DNA of 20,013 nucleotides from an uncultured Sutterella sp. (GCA_900552915.1 USBS01000018.1:1-20013), one strand, 5' to 3'; shown: positions 6,699 through 14,970, numbered from the stretch's first letter. Made by a program: numbers and translations. The notes: generated by a model from the sequence alone, not told the origin.

Positions 6699-7151
6699 CT
6701 ATTTGTCAGCGTTTTTTTCAGATTCTTCAGCTTCTTTAGCTTCTTCTTCCTTTTCTTTGGCTAGCCGCGCGGCTTCTGCGCGCTTAGCATCGGCTTCGGG
6801 AGAGTTGTCGATGAACTCTTCCTCGGGCGCCTTCATGATGCCCACGCAGCGAAACACGACTTCGGCTTTGATGCCGCCGTCGGGCGTTTTGCCCGAAATG
6901 CCGTCAAGAAGCTGCGAGCCCTGAGAGCCTCTCATGCAGAAGTCTTGTGCGCGCTGATAGAGGTAGTCGCGCAGCTGCATTGTCTGATTGATGTTGCGGC
7001 GCGTGCCGGAAATTTTGTAAAGGTTGTAGTCGATTTTTACAACATCGTCGTAGTTTGCGCTTTTTTCAATTGCCTCAATGAAGCCGCTGCAGCCGGCGAG
7101 CGTTCCGACGCCGAGCGTCAGACAGGCTGCGGTAAGAAGAGTTTTTCGCAT
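6699..7151 (-). CDS. Small outer-membrane-type lipoprotein, unknown function
   Basis: Not a family I recognise. 150 aa from the chosen ATG at 7151, which has AAGGAA ahead of it on the minus strand. A longer reading from 7208 would overlap the upstream gene and bury the signal. Residues 1-20 are a lipoprotein signal ending LAGC, with lipidated C21. Ser follows at +2, which by the usual rule directs it to the outer membrane. The middle (about 25-110) has two cysteines (DFCMRG, VFRCVG) that could form a disulfide. The last ~35 residues are a highly charged KEKEEEAKEAEE helix or coiled coil. It lies eight bases after the preceding gene as the final gene of the export operon, so a role with that envelope machine is inferred. 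Confidence 0.82.
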   Translation of the reverse strand: MRKTLLTAACLTLGVGTLAGCSGFIEAIEKSANYDDVVKIDYNLYKISGTRRNINQTMQLRDYLYQRAQDFCMRGSQGSQLLDGISGKTPDGGIKAEVVFRCVGIMKAPEEEFIDNSPEADAKRAEAARLAKEKEEEAKEAEESEKNADK

Positions 7152-7159
7152 GGTGTTCC

Positions 7160-8287
7160 TTACGGTTGGTTGCCGCTGCGCTTGGCCGCAGCGATTTCTG
7201 CGTAGCATACACGCGAAGCCTGCGTCATGCCCGCATACTCGATAAATCCGGCTTTGGAGGCGAACTTCCCGGTTTTGACGAGAGATTTGTGGTGTCGTTC
7301 GGCCTGTTCACGCTCGAGCGCATCTGCATAGAAGTAGTAGGCCCGGTAAATGCTTTCGGTTTCCAACACCATCGGACAAACAACGTGGTTGGTGTCGGCA
7401 AAGTGAAATACGTTGGCGAGCGGATAGGCATCGACTAACGCCAGATAGACGGCGTTTTCAAAGAGCGACCGCAGCAGTTTTTCGCCCGGATTGTTCATAC
7501 GGCCCGAGAGCCACAGGCCGAGTCCCGGGTGCCGCCAGTAGATTTTGGGCCGCTCGAGCGTACGCCGCTCGGGCTTGAGGTTGACGGCAGGGATGATGTC
7601 CAACGCGGCAAAGCTTTCAAGAAGTTTTGTCCAGTCGCGAACTGTGGGGCCGGGGATGTGTGAGGCTTCTCCGATTTCGCTCCAATTGACGGGGCCGGCC
7701 GTGCACAGTGCCAGCGCACGGGCGACGGCATAGAACGAATCGCGCTTTCTCATGCCCAGTTCCACTGCGCGAGCCGTCGCGTCCATTTTCCACATGTTTG
7801 TCCAATGCAATGCACCTCGTACGCCTAGGCCCGAGGCCAGACACGCTGCGAGCGCTTCTTTTTCCGAGGCAAAACCTGCGGCGGGAATAAAGGCCGCAAC
7901 ATCGCCGTCCGTGACTTCTGCGCGCAGAAGACGCGGCTCGCGAGCGGGATAAAGTTCGAGCGCGACACCCTCCTGGAGCGCCTGATTTTGTACCGAAGCC
8001 ACAGCGGTCTTGCCGTAGCAGCCCGAGAGCACCAACTGTTCGCCGCAGTGACCGGAAAGAAACGAAACGGCTTTTGCAAGCAGTCCCGGGCAGGCGTGCG
8101 CATTGACGATTGTCGTGCCGTTGCCGTACAGGCGAAAGAATTCATCGGCGGAGGCGGTAAGCAGCTGTCGGCTGCTTTCGTCGGTGACATCGGCATACGG
8201 ACGATCTTGCAGAGCCTCAATTGAGGTGAAATCCGAACCGATGGCGCAGTTGTAAAGACACAGGCGGGATTGAAGGACGGCGGTCAT
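7160..8287 (-). CDS. AAA_14/DUF4143-like protein with destroyed nucleotide-binding motifs
   Basis: 375 aa. The layout follows that of AAA_14-DUF4143 proteins, normally a P-loop ATPase followed by a winged helix and a nuclease-like fold. Residues 29-115 track the ATPase strand by strand, but the Walker B position (usually ILDEIQ) reads IVNAHA (60-65), and the P-loop position near 12-25 lacks the GKT lysine. The LTGS-like sensor survives as LSGC (87-90). Residues 198-262 fit the DUF4143 start (NWSEIG...TVRDWTKLL, then KIYWRHPGLGLWLSG). The C-terminal EVDxxxE motif is replaced by VVCPMVLE (302-309). Its ATG overlaps the permease stop (ATGA), which implies coupled translation. Seen: the degenerate motifs in an intact frame. 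Inferred: a catalytically dead structural or regulatory subunit. The family match is from memory, without a profile search. Confidence 0.62.
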   Translation of the reverse strand: MTAVLQSRLCLYNCAIGSDFTSIEALQDRPYADVTDESSRQLLTASADEFFRLYGNGTTIVNAHACPGLLAKAVSFLSGHCGEQLVLSGCYGKTAVASVQNQALQEGVALELYPAREPRLLRAEVTDGDVAAFIPAAGFASEKEALAACLASGLGVRGALHWTNMWKMDATARAVELGMRKRDSFYAVARALALCTAGPVNWSEIGEASHIPGPTVRDWTKLLESFAALDIIPAVNLKPERRTLERPKIYWRHPGLGLWLSGRMNNPGEKLLRSLFENAVYLALVDAYPLANVFHFADTNHVVCPMVLETESIYRAYYFYADALEREQAERHHKSLVKTGKFASKAGFIEYAGMTQASRVCYAEIAAAKRSGNQP

Positions 8288-10683
8288 GGTCGGACGCTCA
8301 TTGGTTCAGCGGAGGAGTTGTCGGAATGGATGCGGCTTGCAGCTTTGCGCCACAAGAAATAGGCAACGGCACCGTAGACGACGGCCAGAATCAGGAGATG
8401 CACGAGGTGCCCGGCGACGCTTGCGATCGGTGCGCCGTTTTGCGACACCGCCACCAAGGCATTGATGCCCGGCGTCGTGGGCAGCAGCAAGCGAAGCAGC
8501 AAGATGGGAGACGTCATGTCGAAAAGCGGATGCACGACGCCCGACACGAAGAGCGACGGCGCGGAAATCACCACGAAAAATTGTGCGCCGTAAGCGTTGG
8601 TGCCCATCGCGAAGGTAAAGGCAAGACCGCAGCTCACCACGGCCGCGGCAAAAAATAGAGCCGTCAAAAGCGTGCCGGCAGGATTTTGCATTGAGGCAAA
8701 ATCAAAAAGTACGAAATCCGGTCCGATGGCGTAGCCGAGCCAGATAAGGGCGAAGGCAAAGAATGCCGAATAAAGCGCGGCAAATCCCGAAGCTGACCGC
8801 GTAACGGCGCGCAGCACCGCGGGCGGTTTGCTGCAGGCGAGCCATCCGCCCAAGCTCATCACGATGCTTACGAACAAAACGGCTTGAATGATGACGGGCA
8901 TGACGGCTGCGACGATGTAGCTGGCGTAGCCCGAGAGGGGATTGAAGAGGTTGACGTCGGCAAAGGAGACGGGGGCCGATTCGAGCTTTTTGACGAGCTC
9001 AAGCGGTGCGCCCGCGCGCACGACGTTGAGAGCAACCGAAGCGCTTGTGGCTTCGCCCACGACGCCCATGAGGCCGGCCATCACCGCACGCGACTTCACG
9101 GGGAAGGCGCCGTTGGCGGTGAGCGAAACCGAAGTGTGTTTTCCCGCGAGGAGGTTTTCTTCGAAATTTTCGGGGATTGTGACAACGGCGGCGGCCTGCT
9201 CGGTTTTGTAGAGTTTTTCACCCCGGGCGCGATCGGTTTCGATGGCGACAACTTTGATCATTGACACCGATTTGATACGCTCGATAAAAGCTCGGCTCGC
9301 GGCGCTGCGATCCAGGTCCACGACAGCCGTCTGCACGCTTGTGATGTTTTGGCTGGCATACGGCCAGGCATAAAAGAGCAGATAGAAAGCCACCGCAATC
9401 AGGAAGATGACGAACGTATCGCGCGTAAGCGCTCCGCGCAGAAGTACTTCACGGGCGGTTGCAAAAAATCCCTGAGGCTCAATGTCTGCAGGCATTGTCT
9501 TGGGTTGCGTTTCTCGGGCCGCCCAGCCGCGAATGCGCATGGGCAGAAGCATCAGAGCAAGCAGCGCCGGCACGATGACGAAAAGCGAGAGCACGCCGAG
9601 CAGGTACAGGGTATGCGGCAAGTCGCTTGCGAGCACCCATTGCGACGAATGAATCCGCAGGTACCAAGTGAGCGGCAGGAATTGTCCGAGCAATTGCGCC
9701 GCCGAGTCCATCGAGTCGAGCGGATAGGAAAAGCCGGTGAAGGGAAAGATCGGCGCGGTGGTTCCGATGGCAACCGACATCGCCAGAATCCAGGAGGGAG
9801 AAAGACTCGTGTAGAGCATTGCAAGCGCGGGCATCGAAGTGAGAAATAAAACGATGCCGAGCGCCCAAGCCCAAAGACTTCCCTGTACACCCCAACCTTC
9901 CCAGCCGGCAAACCAAGCCAGATAGGCAAGTCCCAGAAGCGAGTAGAGCAATGTCCAGAACGCCATGCGGCCGAGCAGGAAGCTTCGAAGGTGGGTGTAA
10001 CTAGCAAGAATCGATTGCGCGGTGCCTTTGCGCCATTCACGGGTCAAAGCGCCGACACAGGTGAGAATCGCCCCCAGAGCCAGCACGCCCGGCACGATGG
10101 TCGTGAGCAAATAGGCCTTGAAATTGAGTGCCGGATTGCCGGCAATCAGCACGTCGGCATCGAGAACGGCAAGCCTTGCCTTGGCTCCGTTAAAGCCCCC
10201 GCCGACAGCCGCGGCCGCTTGCTCGAGCAGTTTTTGCGTCTTGATCTGTGTGAGTGCAAGCTTTACATCCGTCTCGACCGTGGTGGCGATGGCGTAGTAG
10301 CTTTTGTTGAGAAAAAGTTCGAGTGCGGAGTCCGAACGGCTGCCCGAAGTTTTTTCGCTCCAGTCGTGGCCGATTACAAAAAGCCCGAAGATATTGCCTG
10401 CGGCAAGGTCGTTTGAGGCAGCTTCGGGGCTTTCGTAATTGAGAAAGTCGATCGAGGGTACGGCGTCAAGCGAGCGGATCAGGTCTCGGCTTTCTGCCGA
10501 ATTGTCCAGGTCGACCAGCCCGACGGGAATATCCCGCATGAGGCCCGTGGCGAAAACGCCGACGACAACAAGGCACCAGAAGATCGGCACAACGATGCCC
10601 GTGAGCCACAAAAGCGGCGTTTGAGCCGTCGTCTGGGCTTCTGCGAGAAAAGCGCGCTTGAAGTCGGAAAAAACGCTGGCCAT
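8284..10683 (-). CDS. Fused double ABC-2-type permease of an efflux system
   Basis: 799 aa, about twice a usual ABC-2 (YhhJ/YbhS/YbhR-type) permease. Two modules are visible: 1-385 and about 405-799. Each begins with a membrane helix and then the same soluble motif, VDLDNSAESR at 57-66 and VDLDRSAASR at 455-464, so the gene arose by fusion or duplication of two half-permeases. Each module has a large periplasmic loop followed by five or so hydrophobic segments in its second half. The linker around 385-415 is polar. It lies 14 bases after the HlyD gene, downstream of a TolC-like gene, and overlaps the next gene by four bases. Known ABC-2 permeases need an ABC ATPase, but none is encoded in this operon or elsewhere in the window. 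The substrate is unknown; drugs, bile-type compounds or lipids are possibilities by analogy only. Confidence 0.88.
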   Translation of the reverse strand: MASVFSDFKRAFLAEAQTTAQTPLLWLTGIVVPIFWCLVVVGVFATGLMRDIPVGLVDLDNSAESRDLIRSLDAVPSIDFLNYESPEAASNDLAAGNIFGLFVIGHDWSEKTSGSRSDSALELFLNKSYYAIATTVETDVKLALTQIKTQKLLEQAAAAVGGGFNGAKARLAVLDADVLIAGNPALNFKAYLLTTIVPGVLALGAILTCVGALTREWRKGTAQSILASYTHLRSFLLGRMAFWTLLYSLLGLAYLAWFAGWEGWGVQGSLWAWALGIVLFLTSMPALAMLYTSLSPSWILAMSVAIGTTAPIFPFTGFSYPLDSMDSAAQLLGQFLPLTWYLRIHSSQWVLASDLPHTLYLLGVLSLFVIVPALLALMLLPMRIRGWAARETQPKTMPADIEPQGFFATAREVLLRGALTRDTFVIFLIAVAFYLLFYAWPYASQNITSVQTAVVDLDRSAASRAFIERIKSVSMIKVVAIETDRARGEKLYKTEQAAAVVTIPENFEENLLAGKHTSVSLTANGAFPVKSRAVMAGLMGVVGEATSASVALNVVRAGAPLELVKKLESAPVSFADVNLFNPLSGYASYIVAAVMPVIIQAVLFVSIVMSLGGWLACSKPPAVLRAVTRSASGFAALYSAFFAFALIWLGYAIGPDFVLFDFASMQNPAGTLLTALFFAAAVVSCGLAFTFAMGTNAYGAQFFVVISAPSLFVSGVVHPLFDMTSPILLLRLLLPTTPGINALVAVSQNGAPIASVAGHLVHLLILAVVYGAVAYFLWRKAASRIHSDNSSAEPMSVRP

Positions 10684-10697
10684 GGAGGGGCGCCTTT

Positions 10698-11693
10698 TTA
10701 CTTGCGATCGACGATGACGCTCATGCCGGGACGCAGGTCGCGCATTTCAACATCGGGCCTTGCGCGCACCTCAAACGTGCGCACATCGTAGCCCGTGGAC
10801 TGACGCGTCGAGCGCCATGTCGCATAGTCGGCCCGCGGATTGATCCAGTAGACGGTGAAGGCGGCGTCGGTGAGACCCAGTGCGGGAACCTTGGCCTTGA
10901 GCTTCGTGCCGATTTTGATTTGAGAGAGTTCGTTTTCGCGGATGTTGAAGACCACCCATTTGTCGGAGTGATCCAAGAGCGTCACAAGCGGAAAGCCCGC
11001 CGGCGTCACTTCACCCGCATGCAGCACGACACGTGTAACTTCGCCCGTGCGCGGCGCCCGCAGTTCGCTTTCCGAAGCAAGGCTCTTGACTTCGGCGACG
11101 CCCGAAGCAGCCTGCCGAGCGAGCGCTTCGGCCGCTTTCTTTTCATCTTCACGGGCGCCCGTCTGCGCCATTTCGTAGACGCTCTGGGCTGCTTTGGCAA
11201 TGCCTGCGGCCGTATCGAGCGCGGCCTTGGCTTCGTCGTGCTTTTGAGCCGACACAAGACCTTCCTTATAAAGCGTATCGATGCGGGCGTAGGTTTTCTT
11301 CGCAAGCTTTAGAGCCCCTACGGCGCTTTCATACATCGATTTGGCTTCGCGGATCTTTTCTTTGCGCGCGCCTTCTTCGACAAGGCGCGCCTTGGCCTGA
11401 GCGGCCTGCTCCTGAGCGGTCACTTGACCGAGCTTGGCGGAGATTTCCGGAATGCCGATTTTCATCATCACGGCGCCGGCCTGAACCGTGTCGCCTTCCT
11501 TCACAAGGACTTCTTCGATGCGTCCGGGAATCTTCGGCGCCACTTCGATCGTGCGGGCGTCAACCTGCCCCTGCAGCGGGGCCTGAGCGGGGGTAGCGGC
11601 TTTCCACAGGCCGATGCCGATGAAGGCAATAAGTCCAACACCGATGACGGCGGCGGCAACGGCTTTGACGGATAGGGTTTTCTTTTCGCTCAT
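10698..11693 (-). CDS. HlyD/YbhG-type membrane fusion (periplasmic adaptor) protein
   Basis: Links an inner-membrane pump to an outer-membrane channel. 331 aa. One membrane helix at about 10-29 anchors the N-terminus in the inner membrane. The first half of the biotinyl-lipoyl barrel is VAPKIPGRIEEVLVKEGDTV (51-70), with its partner half at 211-240 (LRAPRTGEVTRVVLHAGEV). Between them lies a long alpha hairpin (about 83-208) with the family's tip-like sequence GLVSAQKHDEA. A beta-barrel domain follows to the C-terminus, ending RPGMSVIVDRK. It starts three bases after the TolC-like gene ends and is 14 bases before the fused permease, so the three are translated together. YbhG or EmrA-like adaptors are the nearest comparison. 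Confidence 0.93.
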   Translation of the reverse strand: MSEKKTLSVKAVAAAVIGVGLIAFIGIGLWKAATPAQAPLQGQVDARTIEVAPKIPGRIEEVLVKEGDTVQAGAVMMKIGIPEISAKLGQVTAQEQAAQAKARLVEEGARKEKIREAKSMYESAVGALKLAKKTYARIDTLYKEGLVSAQKHDEAKAALDTAAGIAKAAQSVYEMAQTGAREDEKKAAEALARQAASGVAEVKSLASESELRAPRTGEVTRVVLHAGEVTPAGFPLVTLLDHSDKWVVFNIRENELSQIKIGTKLKAKVPALGLTDAAFTVYWINPRADYATWRSTRQSTGYDVRTFEVRARPDVEMRDLRPGMSVIVDRK

Positions 11694-11696
11694 GGA

Positions 11697-13112
11697 TCAG
11701 TGCTCGAAAATATTTGTTTGACGGGTGACGGACTCTTCGAAGGCATTCATGTCGCCGCTGGCGGCATTGAGCATCGCCCAAGCGACGACGAAGCGGTAGG
11801 CCGCAACACGCCTGGCAATTTGCGCTGCCAGAAGCTTCGTGCGGGCATCGTTGACATCATCGGCCGTTGACAGACCTTCCGAAAAGCTCTTTTCTCTCAA
11901 CCGCAGATTTTCTTTGGCCAGAGCCAGCGTCGAGTCGGTGAGGCGATAGGCTTCTCGTGCCTGACTGCTTTTGAGGTAGGCCGTTTCAACAGCCGTCATC
12001 AGACGGTTGTTTGCTTCGGCATGCGCAGCCTGCGCTTTGTTTACGAGCGAGTGGGCCGCCGCAATCGACGCGTTGCGGTCTTTGTTGTCCCACAGCGTGA
12101 ACTTCACTCCGATGCCGGCAATCCAGTCGGGTTCCGGGATCGTGAGGTAGTGCTTGATGAGGTTGTAATTGGCAAAGGCATAGACCTGCGGATGCCAGGC
12201 TGCTTTAGCTGCAGTAACGCCCTGTTCGGCTTGACGGCGCATAGCCTGAACGCCCTTTAGCACCGGACTGGTGCCGAGCGCCTTGTCTTGCCAGCTTTTG
12301 AGCGTGCCGATGTCGTCGGTGACGACGAAGAGGGGATTGGTGAGCTCTCCGACGGATTCTTCGCGCAGAAGGCCCGCAAGTTCGCTTTCGGCGACGTGCC
12401 GGTTTGTTTGCGCATTCAAAAGCTCGCGTTTGGCCGAGTCACGGTTGACTTCGACGGCCATGCGTTCAAGTTTGCTGATCGTCCCGGTCTTTTCAAAGCG
12501 AAGAGCTTTCTTTACCTCAAGCTCTTGCTGCGCGAGCATCTCTTCCTGAAGGCGCTCGACGCTGCGTGCCAGCTGCACGGCAAAGTACTTCTGCGCCAGT
12601 TCCGTGTCGATCGTGTCGCGCTTGGCCTGTGTTTTTGCCTGCGATTCGTAAACGGCTTCGTCGGCCGCCCGCACTTTGGCGTTGATGGCGCCGCCCATGT
12701 AGATCGGCAGTTCGGCATTGATGGCAGCGCGCGGGCCCCCGATATCTTCTTCGAAGTAGAGGTCGATCGGACTCATGCTGCCGAGAAGTTGGCCGATATT
12801 GCTGTCAGGAGTAATGGCACCGGGCTTGAACAGGGAACCTGCGAGTGCGCCTACGTTGACAGAGCCGAAGTCGACTGTTTTTCGGCCCCAGATCTGCTTG
12901 GCGTCGAGTTCGATCTTGGGACCGTGCAGACTGCGCGCATTTTTAGCCTGGCTTTCCCGCTTGGCCGTTTCGGCCATTTCGATTTTGATTGCATCCACAC
13001 GGTCATGGGCGAGCGCGCGTGCCTGAGAAAAATCGAGCGCACCGGTGTCGGCAACGGCCGAGCCGGCGGCGAAGGCCAGCAGTGCGAGGACGAAAAGAGG
13101 TTTAACTGCCAT
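11697..13112 (-). CDS. TolC-family outer-membrane efflux channel
   Basis: Forms the outer-membrane duct and periplasmic tunnel of a tripartite exporter. 471 aa. A Sec signal peptide (MAVKPLFVLALLAFAAG) has a likely cut after AVA at residue 21. The mature protein is mostly long amphipathic, Ala/Gln/Glu-rich helices in two repeats (about 25-225 and 235-460), as in OEP-family proteins. The short strand-forming segments are around 60-130 and 300-335 (VYAFANYNLI, DWIAGIGVKFTLWDN). It is first in the minus-strand export operon. Having its own channel gene suggests a dedicated system rather than reliance on a general TolC. The only purine-rich sequence before the ATG (GGAAAAG) is modest. Confidence 0.93.
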   Translation of the reverse strand: MAVKPLFVLALLAFAAGSAVADTGALDFSQARALAHDRVDAIKIEMAETAKRESQAKNARSLHGPKIELDAKQIWGRKTVDFGSVNVGALAGSLFKPGAITPDSNIGQLLGSMSPIDLYFEEDIGGPRAAINAELPIYMGGAINAKVRAADEAVYESQAKTQAKRDTIDTELAQKYFAVQLARSVERLQEEMLAQQELEVKKALRFEKTGTISKLERMAVEVNRDSAKRELLNAQTNRHVAESELAGLLREESVGELTNPLFVVTDDIGTLKSWQDKALGTSPVLKGVQAMRRQAEQGVTAAKAAWHPQVYAFANYNLIKHYLTIPEPDWIAGIGVKFTLWDNKDRNASIAAAHSLVNKAQAAHAEANNRLMTAVETAYLKSSQAREAYRLTDSTLALAKENLRLREKSFSEGLSTADDVNDARTKLLAAQIARRVAAYRFVVAWAMLNAASGDMNAFEESVTRQTNIFEH

Positions 13113-13190
13113 CGAAGAACTTTTCCGAAAGTCGGATTTTCTATAAAATCCTCATTTTAGTGCCGAGAGATGCTCGGTACGGCACAATTC
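13113..13190. promoter_or_regulatory. Divergent control region between the export operon and tRNA-Leu
   Basis: Contains a perfect inverted repeat GGATTTT (13134-13140)/AAAATCC (13145-13151) with a 4-base spacer. It overlaps TATAAA on the plus strand (13142-13147, possible -10 for the tRNA) and TTATAG on the minus strand (possible -10 for the export operon). A second element has two competing pairings: GTGCCG (13160-13165) with CGGCAC (13180-13185), and CCGAG (13163-13167) with CTCGG (13173-13177). No strong -35 was found in either direction. Confidence 0.45.
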
Positions 13191-13191
13191 G

Positions 13192-13276
13192 GCCCGAATG
13201 GCGAAATCGGTAGACGCAAAGGACTTAAAATCCTTGACCTTTGGGTGTGCGGGTTCGAGTCCCGCTTCGGGCACCA
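13192..13276 (+). tRNA. tRNA-Leu (anticodon UAA)
   Basis: 85 bases with the 3' CCA encoded. Acceptor stem GCCCGAA (13192-13198) pairs with TTCGGGC (13266-13272), then ACCA. Anticodon stem AAGGA/TCCTT encloses the loop CTTAAAA, with anticodon TAA at 13226-13228, reading UUA. A long variable arm (class II) follows, and the T arm carries GGTTCGAGTCC. No integrated element is seen at its 3' end. Confidence 0.97.
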
Positions 13277-13427
13277 ATTCTTGCATGCAAGCCCTGATTT
13301 GACAGTGTTTTTCTCGGCTAAGGAGTCGTTTTTCTTTGGTGATTCACAATTCCCTGAAGAAGCACTCTTTTCCTCGGACAAAAACGCTCAAATGCGGGCC
13401 GTTTTTGCGTGAGGCCCAGAAACGCTG
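13277..13427 (+). promoter_or_regulatory. Leader of the DEAD-box helicase gene
   Basis: 151 bases. A 12-base palindrome CTTGCATGCAAG (13280-13291) directly follows the tRNA. A TTGACA box lies at 13299-13304, but no matching -10 is clear. CAAAAACG (13379-13386) with CGTTTTTG (13400-13407), and GGGCC (13396-13400) with GGCCC (13412-13416), give overlapping alternative hairpins just before the helicase ATG. RNA helicase leaders can be self-regulated, but that is inference here. Confidence 0.35.
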
Positions 13428-14885
13428 ATGTCGGAAACTGCAGACTTTTCCAAATTTCCCCTTGATCCCCATATTCAGGATGCGATTCGTGAATTGGGTT
13501 ATGTCACGCCCACGCCGATTCAGGTGCAGGCCATCCCCGTGGTGCTCGCCGGTCAGGACGTGATGGGGGCGGCTCAGACCGGCACCGGCAAGACGGCCGG
13601 CTACGGTTTGCCCGCACTGCAGCGAATTCTGCCCAAGGCCAATACTTCGATGTCGCCTGCGCGCCATCCCGTGCGAGTGCTGATTCTGGCGCCCACTCGA
13701 GAGCTCGCGGTGCAGGTCAACGACAGTCTCGTGAAGTACGCCGCCAAGACGCCGCTGCGCGTCGGCGTTGTCTACGGCGGCGTTGACATCAAGCCTCAGT
13801 CTGAAATGCTGCGCCGCGGCGTTGAAGTGCTCACGGCTACGCCCGGGCGTTTGTTGGATCATCACGAAGGCCGTTCGGTTAATCTCTCGCAGGTTGAAAT
13901 CGTCATTCTCGACGAAGCCGACCGCATGCTCGACATGGGCTTTTTGCCCGATATCTCGCGCATTCTCAACCTGCTGCCGAAAAAGCGTCAGAACTTGATG
14001 TTCTCGGCAACATTCTCGCCCGAAGTGAAAAAGCTTGCCGGCAACTTCCTGCACAACCCTGTGCTTGTTGAAGTTGCCCGCGAAAACGCCACGGCCGATA
14101 CGGTCGAGCAGATCGTCTATCAGGTGCACGACTCGGAAAAGACCGACGTTCTCATCGACATTCTCAAAAACGACGGCGAAGAGGGCGGTCCGATCAAGCA
14201 GGTCATCGTTTTCGTTAACGCAAAGATCACCTGCCGGCGTCTGGCGTCAACGCTTACGCGCGTCGGCATCAAGGCCGACGCCATTCACGGGGACAAGTCT
14301 CAGGACGAGCGTATGGCCGCCCTTGAAGCCTTCAAAAAGGGCGAAGTCGAAGTGCTGGTTGCAACCGATGTGGCGGCCCGCGGTTTGGATATTGCCGAAC
14401 TGCCGGAAGTCATCAACTTCGATGTGCCGTTCGGTGCCGAGGACTATGTGCACCGCATCGGCCGTACGGGACGCGCCGGTGCTAAGGGTAAGGCCGTGAT
14501 GCTTGCGACAGGCGGCGACAGCCGTCTGGTGGCAGCCATTGAAGAACTCACAAAGCAGAAGTTCAACCTGACCGAACGTCGCGCGATGTCCCGTGAGGAA
14601 CGCCGTGCGCACAACGATTCGCGTCGTCGCGACCGTGACGGCTATTCTGAGAATCGCCCTCGCCGTCACGAATGGCGCGACGAAGATCGCGAGGGACGTC
14701 GTCCGGTCGATATGCCGTCAATGCCCAAAGCTGTCTACGATCCGATTTTCGATGCGCCGTACGAGCCGAGTGATGAGCCTGCGGCTGCGCCCAACCAGAA
14801 TGCCCCCGTTCGTACCCTTCCCCGTACTCAGGGTAAGAAAAAGGGCATGGTGGCTGCGCTTTTGGGCGGCCTGATGCGCAAGTAA
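13428..14885 (+). CDS. rhlE: DEAD-box ATP-dependent RNA helicase, RhlE-like
   Basis: Unwinds short RNA duplexes using ATP, most likely in ribosome assembly or RNA decay. 485 aa. Motifs in order: Q motif with TPTPIQVQAIP (27-37), motif I AQTGTGKT (49-56), Ia PTRELA (89-94), Ib TPGR (138-141), DEAD (162-165), SAT (193-195), then motif V (ATDVAARGLDI) and VI (HRIGRTGRAG). The region after about 385 is a basic, disordered tail rich in RR/RD pairs, ending in KKKGMVAALLGGLMRK, as in RhlE-type proteins. The ATG has no good Shine-Dalgarno, but no better start exists and the helicase core begins right after it. The rhlE symbol is from overall resemblance; another DEAD-box subgroup is possible. Confidence 0.92.
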   Translation: MSETADFSKFPLDPHIQDAIRELGYVTPTPIQVQAIPVVLAGQDVMGAAQTGTGKTAGYGLPALQRILPKANTSMSPARHPVRVLILAPTRELAVQVNDSLVKYAAKTPLRVGVVYGGVDIKPQSEMLRRGVEVLTATPGRLLDHHEGRSVNLSQVEIVILDEADRMLDMGFLPDISRILNLLPKKRQNLMFSATFSPEVKKLAGNFLHNPVLVEVARENATADTVEQIVYQVHDSEKTDVLIDILKNDGEEGGPIKQVIVFVNAKITCRRLASTLTRVGIKADAIHGDKSQDERMAALEAFKKGEVEVLVATDVAARGLDIAELPEVINFDVPFGAEDYVHRIGRTGRAGAKGKAVMLATGGDSRLVAAIEELTKQKFNLTERRAMSREERRAHNDSRRRDRDGYSENRPRRHEWRDEDREGRRPVDMPSMPKAVYDPIFDAPYEPSDEPAAAPNQNAPVRTLPRTQGKKKGMVAALLGGLMRK

Positions 14886-14970
14886 TCGAACCTAACTTTT
14901 GACTTATGCGGCTTATCGGCCGCCAATCTCTTCTGCCTCGTGTTGTTGCTGGCGCGAGGCCCGTTTGTTC

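Noticed and set aside
6637..6924. Plus-strand frame of 95 codons with a strong GGAGGAG before ATG
   Set aside because: The ribosome-binding match is striking, but the product is Ser/Ala low complexity made by reading the antisense of the lipoprotein's Glu/Lys tail. The lipoprotein's signal and lipobox show the real gene is on the minus strand.
12288..13160. Plus-strand open frame of 290 codons
   Set aside because: It is antisense to the TolC-like gene. The opposite strand has a signal peptide and family-typical helices, and this one has none.
13192..13300. tRNA-Leu 3' end as an attachment site for an integrated element
   Set aside because: No integrase and no repeat of the tRNA 3' end were seen downstream, and the following genes are ordinary chromosomal RNA-related genes.
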